Below are positions 1 through 6,875 of a stretch of DNA of 10,920 nucleotides, piece after piece. A model generated the notes under the pieces. It was not told the DNA's origin, made no database searches, and worked only from the letters and a program-made list of their open reading frames with translations. The first letter of the stretch is position 1, and the number at the start of each line of letters is the position of its first letter. The stretch comes from Hamiltosporidium magnivora. Its lineage: Eukaryota; Microsporidia; Dubosqiidae. The stretch lies in contig PITI01000556.1 of the NCBI GenBank assembly GCA_004325065.1, forward strand, positions 1 through 10,920, in the 5' to 3' direction. The position numbers were made by a program, and so were the translations under genes.

Positions 1-89
1 ACAATGCGAGAATTCATCACTATCGGGGATTTAATGATGATGAGTAAATTGCTTAGTATCGAATAAATATCTTCCACCTTACTCTTCAT
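1..89 (-). other. Possible 5' end of a gene running off the left edge
   Basis: On the minus strand an ATG at 89-87 opens a frame of 29 codons that is still open at the window border. The translation begins MKSKVEDIYSIL and has ordinary residue composition. The same frame is also open from 191 to 96, broken only by a TAA at 95-93, so the stretch could equally be a decayed reading frame. There is no C-triplet just before this ATG, unlike the two well-supported genes here. I do not recognise the protein, and the segment is short enough to be chance. Confidence 0.15.
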
Positions 90-340
90 TTCTTAATTTA
101 ATTTAGAATGTATTCGCAGTCTAGAGAAATAAAGTAATTCGAGTGTGTGCTCGTATTGAGCCTCAGTTGAGAATATAAATTTGTGAAAAATTTAAGAAAT
201 CACGGGAGAACATTGTAGTTCTTTTTACAGTAAAATGTAGGATATTTGCAAAAGCCTGAAGTAGGGCAAGTGATTCTTGAATAAAAAATCTCCAGTACTA
301 TTAATAATTTTATTTTTTAAATTTTTACTTTTTAAAAATA
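90..340. other. Non-coding stretch, nothing recognised
   Basis: Apart from the minus-strand open segment 96-191 mentioned for the left edge, I see no gene, RNA gene or repeat here. Base composition is less extreme than in the intergenic deserts further right, which would fit decayed coding sequence but does not prove it. Confidence 0.3.
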
Positions 341-504
341 ATTATTATATTGATTGCAACGATTATTATATTGATCGAAAAATTATTATATTTATTGCAA
401 GAATTATTATATTGATCGAAAAATTATTATAGTTATTGCAAGAATTATTATATTGATCGAAAAATTATTATATTGATTGCAAGGATTATTATATTGATCG
501 AAAA
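341..504. repeat. 41-bp tandem repeat, four copies, each a 21+20 dimer
   Basis: Four units of exactly 41 bp begin at 341, 382, 423 and 464. Each unit has two related halves that both start with attattata. The first half ends in a ttgcaa-type sequence (21 bp) and the second in ttgatcgaaaa (20 bp). The second half is identical in all four copies, while the first varies at a few positions (tgattgc, tttattgc, gttattgc). The array therefore looks like a duplicated 20-21-mer that was then amplified as a dimer. No ORF spans it. Confidence 0.9.
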
Positions 505-821
505 ACCCTATATATCGCAGAATGTATGATAAAATAACAATAAAAAAAATCATGACTCAAAATATAAAAAATTAAAAAATATAGAACAAATAGAATGCTA
601 CAGAAATATTGAGGCTTAAGCCGCGTAATTGGAATCATAACATCTTGTATTAAGTAAATCTTATTTGTTGTAATTTACCAATTAAGTAAACGATAACCAC
701 AATAAATATATTTTTTTGTAAAATTTTTGAATATTTAACCCAGAATTTTTTTTCTTAAGATGAAGGAGGAAATTGGTTTGTAGTAATAAGCTAAAACCAA
801 CTGCCTTTTTAACAATTTTAA
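505..821. other. AT-rich intergenic stretch, nothing recognised
   Basis: There is no ORF of note, no tRNA-like A/B box pair and no clear repeat. Homopolymer A and T runs dominate, with a few less AT-rich patches (around 610-640 and 760-800) that carry no recognisable signal. Confidence 0.4.
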
Positions 822-1013
822 ATGAAAAGAGAAATGATTAAAATAAAACATTTTGCACCGGTGAAGAAGAATTTGCAATTTCTTCTTCTATTACATATAT
901 TCGGTTGTTTTATTTTTTTTTCAAAAGAAATACCATTTTGTTTATTACTTACTATCGATCGATTTATTGCGGTTTTTTTTAGAAGAAAAATTGAATTAAT
1001 AAAATTTAACTAG
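822..1013 (+). CDS. Doubtful small ORF with hydrophobic stretches
   Basis: An ATG-initiated frame of 63 codons ends at TAG 1011-1013. The basic N-terminus is followed by a hydrophobic run around residues 18-34 (rich in L, F and I), then a second around residues 38-52, so a small membrane protein is conceivable. Against this, T-rich DNA automatically encodes F/L/I runs. No C-triplet sits just upstream of the ATG, and the neighbourhood is otherwise non-coding. I recognise no family. It is more likely chance than a gene. Confidence 0.15.
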   Translation: MKREMIKIKHFAPVKKNLQFLLLLHIFGCFIFFSKEIPFCLLLTIDRFIAVFFRRKIELIKFN

Positions 1014-1349
1014 AATAAAATCTTTATGCAAATCTGATTTTCCGTGTTGATTTACCCAAATACAAAAATTTGATAACAAAGCTCAAGCAAAATACTTCGA
1101 AATTATGTATTTAAGCATCAAGGTGGTGCATTACTTTAAAATAATAAATTAATTAAGGACATTTATTTTTTTTGTATATTAACCAATTTTTTTTCTTTTT
1201 CATAATATTTTTTTTTGCTATTTTTATATAGAATATGTAAATCATATATTTTATAAAATTCCGGGCTAATAGATTTATATTTTCAAGCATTTTCTTGTAG
1301 CTTTTTTACCACTACTGTTTCTTCTCCCAAATCCGACTCTTATTTATGT
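1014..1349. other. T-rich stretch, probable 3' region of the retroelement relic
   Basis: This stretch holds no gene. Between about 1164 and 1230 the plus strand has several runs of eight or more T, so the minus strand, which is the coding strand of the neighbouring retrotransposon relic, is strongly A-rich. An A-rich tail beyond the last coding codons is what a non-LTR element leaves at its 3' end, so the element may reach to about 1165. I could not find a convincing target-site duplication to fix the boundary. Confidence 0.35.
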
Positions 1350-2911
1350 TTATGTCGGTTCCATCAAACGTGGTTTTTCTTTCTGATATTTGGGATGTAT
1401 TATTTTTTTTAAATTTTTAGCAGCGTCTTCCTCATTCTTCGCTTGTTTTAAAGGAGGTATTGGTTCCTCATGCATCTCTGATCTCATAATAACACCCATT
1501 GACGCTCTCTCCCAGCTCTCTTCGGCATTTAGTCCTGACTCAAGTCCTCTTCGTCGATCAAAGGAAATTGTTTCGACGTCTTCGTGAGTACTATAGAGTA
1601 AATATATGTCTCTAAATCCATGGGTATTTCTAGTCTTTTAAGGTGTGAATTATGGTATTTTGTTACAATTCCGTCCCAGGTCATCTCATAAGGGATTATC
1701 TCAACACCACACTTGAAAATAAGACCCAAATCATTGGCTAGCAATGCATACTTCCTAAGTTTTTCTGTTTCAACTATTTAAAGGAACTCTTGGGAAATGA
1801 TTCCTACTTCAATGAGTGTTATCTTATTCTTCTTCTCATTTAAAATATATATCGGGTCTGATATTCTGATTTTAACATGAGTTTTTATTCTGGTGTCAAC
1901 GCGTATCTCTGTAAACCCATTATCAAGAATTTCCTGAACTAAGTGACTCTAATCCATTTTTAGGACTTAAAAATATCTATTTAGGAGAAGTAGGTGTATG
2001 CATCTAACCACTTCATTATGCCGTCTGGTGTAGTCATGGTCTAGCATTTTTTCACATCAAGTTGCTAGATTATCTACAGTCTTAACCGTATTCCTGCAAT
2101 ACTGACACACACCATCTGCACCCTATAATTCATTTCTATCCTGGATATAGCAGAACACAGCTTCATTTCGTGGCCTAATATTCCCTTTCTTTAACCATCT
2201 TGAAGAGTCACTGACACTCACAAGCTCTTTTTTTCTAGCATTTTATAGCTTTGAATGGAGTCTTCGTTTTTCTATTTCTTTAAATGTTATGCAAGTTGAG
2301 CTTCTTCCAAATCTTTCTTAGTGACTTCTTCTACTAACCTGTACTTTACTTTAAGAAGCTTTTTATTGGTATAAGATGGATTTTATTTTTATTTTCCACC
2401 TTTAGGATTGCTGCTCGTCTAGTTGATATTTCTTTACTTTTTTCCAGACAATCCAAGAGTTGCAGAAGCATATGTTCGCTTCGCAGCTCAACACTATGTA
2501 AGGCTCTTCCAGGGCTCAGTTCTAAGAATATAAATCGCTCTTTACATCCTGGGCGAAGATGTAGCTTATTCTTCACCAACACCGCACGCACTGCATCATC
2601 TAACTAGAGAAGTCCGCCGGTTCAAGTCGAAGTACTCCTAAGTGGTAGTTGATTAACGATATCGCATGTTGATTGATTGCAGAAAATAAATTTTTTGCAT
2701 TTAATCTAGTATGACAAAGTCTTTCCACTCTTGATATAAGTTTGCTCTGTACTTCTTCAAATGAGCTACGTGTTGGGATTCCTCTGCTATCTTCTTTTAT
2801 TCCTAAATATTTGTAAACACTAATACCTTCTAGAAGAGTAGCAGTATCTTCACAACACGTATCATTTGAAGCTGACTTCTCTTTGTTAATCACTAAGCCA
2901 ATATACATCAA
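1350..2911 (-). pseudogene. 5'-truncated non-LTR retrotransposon relic (RT end, CCHC knuckle, restriction-like endonuclease)
   Basis: Intact, this would be the C-terminal half of a retrotransposon polyprotein that nicks target DNA and reverse transcribes its RNA there. Reading leftward, 2911-2604 starts at the end of the reverse transcriptase (GLVINKEKS, then YKYLGI, resembling RT motifs D and E). The catalytic YxDD motif is absent, so the copy is truncated just downstream of it. Then come a CxxC knuckle with the following RRHNEV (about 2113-2010) and a PD-(D/E)xK-like region with DPIYIL and LIEVGI (about 1862-1800). The last part includes MTWDGIVTKYH (about 1690-1650) and a C-terminal tail to TAA 1352-1350. 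Frameshifts lie near 2603, 2355, 2280 and 1580. The 2280-1580 frame carries stops at 2243-2245, 2123-2125, 2057-2059, 1967-1969, 1949-1951 and 1778-1780. The expected knuckle histidine reads as asparagine. CCHC plus a C-terminal endonuclease fits the R2/CRE-type group. It is clearly dead. Confidence 0.85.
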
Positions 2912-2917
2912 AAATTA

Positions 2918-3121
2918 AAACTATTTATTTAACTAAATAAAAATAGAACTAAGATTTCATATATTAAAAATATTAAACTATTTATTTAAATAAAAAAAAC
3001 ACAAATATGCTATCATATATTAAAAATATACAAATGATTATTTGAATTAAAAAACACAAATATACTTTATATATTGCAAATAAACAAATGATTATTTAAA
3101 TTAAAAAAAACACAAATCACT
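2918..3121. repeat. Degenerate 53-57-bp tandem array next to the SWIB gene 3' end
   Basis: Four related units start near 2919, 2976, 3032 and 3085. Each begins with a variant of aaatgattatttaaatta and, in the last three, continues into an A-run and cacaaat. The first copy is the most diverged and the last runs into the stop codon of the SWIB gene. The array fills the gap between that gene and the truncated retroelement. On the plus strand C outnumbers G by roughly 19 to 7 by eye, so the SWIB coding strand is G-rich here. Confidence 0.75.
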
Positions 3122-3126
3122 TTATT
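3121..3126 (-). terminator. AATAAA polyadenylation-type signal overlapping the SWIB stop codon
   Basis: On the minus strand the last codons read AAA TAA followed by A, so AATAAA spans the stop codon itself. Microsporidian mRNAs are known for very short 3' UTRs with processing signals close to or overlapping the stop. In such A-rich sequence the match could be chance. Confidence 0.4.
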
Positions 3127-4168
3127 TATAATTTTGTAGAAGTGAATAGATAGTTTCCTGTACGATTGGTTGATAAAAAAAATCTGTTTGGAAATCTGGA
3201 TTATCTTCAATAACATTTAAATCCTTTGACTGTAATACAATCCACTCATCAATGAACTTTTTAGGATTTTGAGCAAACTTTTCCAATAATTCTTTTCTTT
3301 CTTCCGTTTTCTTAATCAACTCCAATATATCATTTATTTTTCTATCCAATGCCAGAATTGTCTTATTAGTATAAATTATAGGAAAATCTACCAAATCATC
3401 ACATTCCATTCTAACATCAAATACTCTGGTATATCCATTGGTCACAGGAACATCTATAGTTAAATAATCTAACGGAAGTAAACATCTATCAACATACATA
3501 GATAACTGACAAATGTCAAAAGTATCACAATCAAAACATTTTTTTAATTTATCATCACAAACCACAATATCTTTTCCTTTACTACCAATAAGTCTATTCA
3601 ATCGTATATATTTCCATGTTTCAAGTATTATTTCACTTTTTGAATCAGTGTGTCGATTTATGACTTCTGCAAGATTTTGAGAAACTTTGTATTTGTTAAT
3701 AGAATTATCAAATTGAAAAGAAATTTGAATAGAATTGGGAGTTTTGCCAGTTTTTAATTCAAACCCATCAATATGTTTATCTGACCGTATCCATTCAAAA
3801 GAATCAATAATATCTTCTTTTATATGATCAATCGGTATTTCTGAAATAGGAGGACATAATATATCTTTATTTTCATATACCATTACTTCTGCTATATCTT
3901 CACTTTTTTGTTCAGTATTGTTAAATTCTACATAAATTCTCTTCAAAAGAGCAGATGTCTTTACAGTTACATTATTTTTATAATCGTTGATTACTCTACC
4001 TTCTATTTTTAAAAGAAAAGGATTTAATGAAATGGAAATAAATATTCGAAGTGTTTTTATACATTTTAGTCTTGAACAGTGTGAATCCTCTATCATAAGT
4101 TTACGTTTAAGTGCAGCGTTATCCATTAATTTTTCCATTTTTTTCAAATGATTGTAAAGATTCATCAT
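3122..4168 (-). CDS. SWP73: SWIB-domain chromatin-remodelling subunit (SMARCD/BAF60/Swp73/Rsc6 family)
   Basis: 348 residues, intact. The family is a scaffold subunit of SWI/SNF and RSC nucleosome-remodelling complexes in the nucleus. Landmarks in family order are: a charged helical start (about 8-28); LRIFISISLNP (40-50), the family's N-terminal core strand; EGRVI (56-60); FEWIRSD and DGFELK (124-139); the SWIB/MDM2 fold from ETWKYIRLNRLI through VVCDDKLKKCF to DRCLLPLDYL (about 183-236). After the fold come ALDRKINDILELI (273-285, coiled coil), FAQNPKKFIDEWI (298-310), and a C-terminal FFYQPIVQETIYSLL (330-344). Animal members are about 500 residues; this one lacks most of the disordered N-terminus. 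The first ATG (4168) is preferred because CCCC lies four bases upstream; M2, M11 and M15 are alternatives. Microsporidia probably have only one paralogue, so SWI/SNF versus RSC membership cannot be read from sequence. No introns, no stops; family assignment is firm. Confidence 0.93.
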   Translation of the reverse strand: MMNLYNHLKKMEKLMDNAALKRKLMIEDSHCSRLKCIKTLRIFISISLNPFLLKIEGRVINDYKNNVTVKTSALLKRIYVEFNNTEQKSEDIAEVMVYENKDILCPPISEIPIDHIKEDIIDSFEWIRSDKHIDGFELKTGKTPNSIQISFQFDNSINKYKVSQNLAEVINRHTDSKSEIILETWKYIRLNRLIGSKGKDIVVCDDKLKKCFDCDTFDICQLSMYVDRCLLPLDYLTIDVPVTNGYTRVFDVRMECDDLVDFPIIYTNKTILALDRKINDILELIKKTEERKELLEKFAQNPKKFIDEWIVLQSKDLNVIEDNPDFQTDFFYQPIVQETIYSLLQNYK

Positions 4169-4172
4169 TAAA

Positions 4173-4176
4173 GGGG
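4173..4176 (-). promoter_or_regulatory. CCC-like start-proximal motif of the SWIB gene
   Basis: On the coding strand CCCC lies four bases upstream of the first ATG, within ACACCCCTTTAATG. CCC- or GGG-like motifs immediately before the start codon are a described promoter feature of microsporidian genes, usually with very short 5' UTRs. It stands out here because the region is otherwise C-poor at this density. It supports the choice of the first ATG. Confidence 0.55.
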
Positions 4177-4224
4177 TGTATTTTATGTTATTTAAAGGAG
4201 AAATTTTAAGAAGAAGAAATATTC

Positions 4225-4400
4225 AGAAAGGAGATATATTGAGAATAAAAAATATTAAGAATATGAAATATAAACAGAGAAATATCAAGAATATGAAAAT
4301 TAAACAGAGAAATATTTTGAATATGAAATATTAACAGAGAAATATCAAGAATTTGAAATATTAAACTGAGAAATATTTAGAAAGGAGATATAGAGAATAA
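4225..4400. repeat. Purine-rich 30-bp tandem array bracketed by direct repeats, upstream of the SWIB gene
   Basis: Four units start at 4257, 4287, 4317 and 4347 (30, 30, 30 and 31 bp). Each contains gaatatgaaata or a close variant, then cagagaaatat (ctgagaaatat in the last). The array lies between two copies of agaaaggagatat followed by gagaataa, at 4225-4248 and 4379-4400. The plus strand has many G and only about eight C, so on the SWIB coding strand this is a pyrimidine-rich tract ending about 55 bases before the ATG. It could influence nucleosome positioning or transcription, but that is inference. Confidence 0.85.
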
Positions 4401-5549
4401 GAAATACTAAATAAATGTGATATAAAAATAGTTTAAAAAGAAAGATTTAGAGTAAAAAAAATATATTTAAAAATGTAAAATGATGATTTTTTGAGAAAAT
4501 AAAAGTTTAAATTTTTTTTTGAACCAAAATACAAAACATAACCTTTGTTTTCGCCACAATTAAATATCCGATTTATTTCAAAAAGTCTTTATAAAATATT
4601 CTATTTGAATTTCTTATATCTATTGTATTATTAATACACTTTAAATACACTTTTTATATTTTTTTGATAAAAGTGTGATATAAAAAATTAAATTTAATTT
4701 AATTAATACAAAATAAAATAACCACTTTAGATTTTACATTACACATTTATATATCCTAATTAATTATTTTTTAACAAGATAATATTTAATTAAGAAATAT
4801 CTTATCAAATCCTACACTTTTTGAATATTTTAGTCCATATATTTCACATATAAAATTTATATTTTAAAGTTAAAAGTGAAATACATTTTCAAATGAATAA
4901 AAAAATATAAAATTTAGATAATGAAATTAAAGTAGTAGAATGAAATAAAAAAAGAAGGAAAAATAAGTTTATCCTTGTGATATTAAACGACAAAAAATAA
5001 TTTATTTTACAGTGAGAAATATTAAATTTATAATTAACCAAGTAAGGAATAAATTATTCATAAATAAGCTATAAAAAAATATTTTTTCTAGATATACTTA
5101 TAAAGCAATTAGAAAACCAAATATTTACATGAAATAAAAGATACGAAAAAGGGCACAGTAAAAATATAAATTGATTTCTTCAAAAATACATGTAAATTCA
5201 TAAATTCTTAGATTTTATACATCCAAAACTGAATATAACTCACCAAATTTAATTATGTTTTTATAAAAATCTAGTAAGTAATAGATAAATCTCTGTAAAT
5301 GAATATAAATATTATCTCTTTTATTTTTTCATGAATTCAATAATGTAAGAATAAAAAATATAACAAATATAAAAACAATAATATTTTTAGAAATATGAAA
5401 AAATAGTAAATATCCCATCTATTACAGACCATTACACAGATCTCTTATCTAATAATTAATACAGTAGCTTTAAAATAATATCTTTAATATAATTTGTTAT
5501 AATAATTTTTTTATATTTAAAAATATAATTAAGATTTAAACGTATAAAA
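4401..5549. other. AT desert between the divergent genes
   Basis: About 1.15 kb of extremely AT-rich sequence has stops in every frame and no ORF of note on either strand. Small less AT-rich islands occur near 4525-4565 and 5412-5450, but I see no RNA gene, promoter motif or repeat in them. It is part of the intergenic space between two genes that point away from each other. Confidence 0.6.
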
Positions 5550-5740
5550 TTTTAAAATTTAAATTCATTTATCTATCAAAATAATTTTAAAATTTAAATT
5601 CATTTATCTATCAAAATACTTTTAAAATTTAAATTCATTTATCTATCAAAATAATTTTCAAATTTACATTCATTTATCTATCACAATAATTTTAAAATTT
5701 AAATTCATTTATCTATCAAAATACTTTTAAAATTTAAATA
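5550..5740. repeat. 35-bp tandem repeat, five copies plus a partial
   Basis: Units of exactly 35 bp start at 5550, 5585, 5620, 5655 and 5690, with a partial unit at 5725-5740. Each begins with ttttaaaatttaaa, itself nearly palindromic, and continues with ttcatttatctatcaaaata. Unit ends are aa, ac, aa, aa and ac in order. The fourth copy carries three private substitutions. There is no coding potential. Confidence 0.92.
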
Positions 5741-5930
5741 AAAATAAATATAATACTCCATTCAAATATATTTTATTCATTATTTATTCTATCTACTCAT
5801 TTTAATTTAATTAATATAATTTTTAATTTTTAATATTTTTTTTATTTACACATGTAATGTTTTATATTTTAATAAAGAGATATAATAAATACTTTAATAA
5901 TGAAATTTAAAAGATAAATTTCTATAACAA
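5741..5930. other. AT-rich spacer between two arrays
   Basis: About 190 bases of AT-rich sequence, with no ORF, repeat or motif that I can support. Confidence 0.4.
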
Positions 5931-6162
5931 TTTATAAACCCTATTATTTATAATCCCTATTAGTTATAATCCCTATTATTTATAAACCCTATTATTTATA
6001 ATCCCGTTTATTTATAATCCCTATTATTTATAATACCTATTATTTATAATACCTATTAGTTATAACCCCTATTATTTATAATCCCTATTATTTATAAACC
6101 CTATTAGTTATAAACCCTATTATTTATAATCCCGTTTATTTATAATCCCTATTATTTATAAA
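5931..6162. repeat. 16-bp minisatellite with a CCC in most units, 14 copies
   Basis: Fourteen units in perfect 16-bp register start at 5939 and every 16 bases to 6147. The consensus is ccctattatttataat. Two units (6035, 6051) begin acc instead of ccc, and two (6003, 6131) read cccgttta. The latter pair lie exactly 128 bp apart with matching neighbours, so an eight-unit block was probably duplicated. The strict register with only substitutions suggests recent slippage or unequal crossover, or selection on spacing. Confidence 0.95.
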
Positions 6163-6372
6163 ATTACACTATAAACTTCTCTAACAATTTATTTATTTAT
6201 TCATAAAATTAAAAGATAAATTAAAAATTAAATTTTAATTCCTTTATCATCTCACAATAAATTTATAACTTTAATTTCTTTTATTTTTAAAATCTAACAA
6301 TTGATTTAATAATCTATTTATTATCACTAATCTTTAATATTTAAGAAAGATAAAGAAAAAATTAAAGTGGTA
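6163..6372. other. AT-rich spacer between two arrays
   Basis: About 210 bases of AT-rich sequence, with no ORF, repeat or recognisable signal. Confidence 0.4.
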
Positions 6373-6530
6373 ATTATTATTAACAGTTAAATTATTATTA
6401 ACAGTTAAATTATACTAGTAGGTTATTATACTAGTAGGTTATTATGTTAGTAGGTTATTATACTAGAAAAGTATAGTAGTAAGTTATTATACTAGATGGT
6501 TATTATGCTAGTAGGTTATTATACTAGAAA
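6373..6530. repeat. Mixed 16-17-bp tandem repeats with tagtaggttattatac core
   Basis: Two copies of a 17-bp unit containing attattaacagtta (from 6373 and 6390) lead into several copies of tagtaggttattatac, in 16-bp register at 6416, 6432 and 6448 and then more degenerate to about 6530. A short inverted repeat, tatact with agtata around a five-base spacer, sits at about 6459-6475. Several copies contain ctag. There is no coding potential. Confidence 0.85.
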
Positions 6531-6620
6531 GTCTTAAATAATATAAATTCTCATATAGCATTATCTTTTATCTTCTTAAATTTACACTTTATCTTTCTTA
6601 GATTTATATCTAATTACTAA

Positions 6621-6812
6621 CACCCCCATTCTCTTATCTATTCTCTTTAACTAATCTTTAACTCTTCTCTTATTTCTTCTCTTTAACTCTTCTCTTATTT
6701 CTTCTCTTTAACTCTTCTCTTTAACTCTTCTCTTATTTCTTCGCTTTAACTAATCTTTAACTCTTCTCTTTAATTATTCTCTTATCTATTCTTTAAGACC
6801 CCTCATTCTCTT
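6621..6812 (+). repeat. Polypyrimidine 25-bp repeat tract upstream of cdc20
   Basis: This is a CT-rich tract built from a 25-bp unit, ctttaactcttctcttattt plus a short cttct tail, seen at 6656 and 6681. It recurs at 6706 as a truncated copy followed by another unit at 6719, with shorter ctttaactcttct and cttatctattct variants around it. I count only about two G in the plus strand of the whole tract. It ends about 60 bases before the cdc20 ATG and could affect initiation or nucleosome exclusion; that role is inferred from position only. Confidence 0.88.
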
Positions 6813-6859
6813 TAACTATTTTATAATAATTTTATACAAATAAGACACCTATAAGTCTA

Positions 6860-6862
6860 CCC
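6860..6862 (+). promoter_or_regulatory. CCC-like start-proximal motif of cdc20
   Basis: A CCC lies 13 bases before the ATG at 6876, within tctacccttcacac. It fits the CCC-like motif reported upstream of microsporidian start codons. The tract just upstream is C-rich, so this match is weaker evidence than the one at the SWIB gene. Confidence 0.4.
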
Positions 6863-6875
6863 TTCACACTATTAA

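Noticed and set aside
1390..1587. Plus-strand 65-codon ORF
   Set aside because: It is the complement of the retroelement relic's C-terminal frame, which reads as protein on the minus strand.
2612..2632. B-box-like ggttcaagtc
   Set aside because: It lies within the retroelement coding relic and has no partner A box or stem.
5931..6162. CRISPR array or telomere repeat
   Set aside because: Units are contiguous with no unique spacers, and 16-bp AT-rich units with internal position do not match known telomere repeats. It is a minisatellite.
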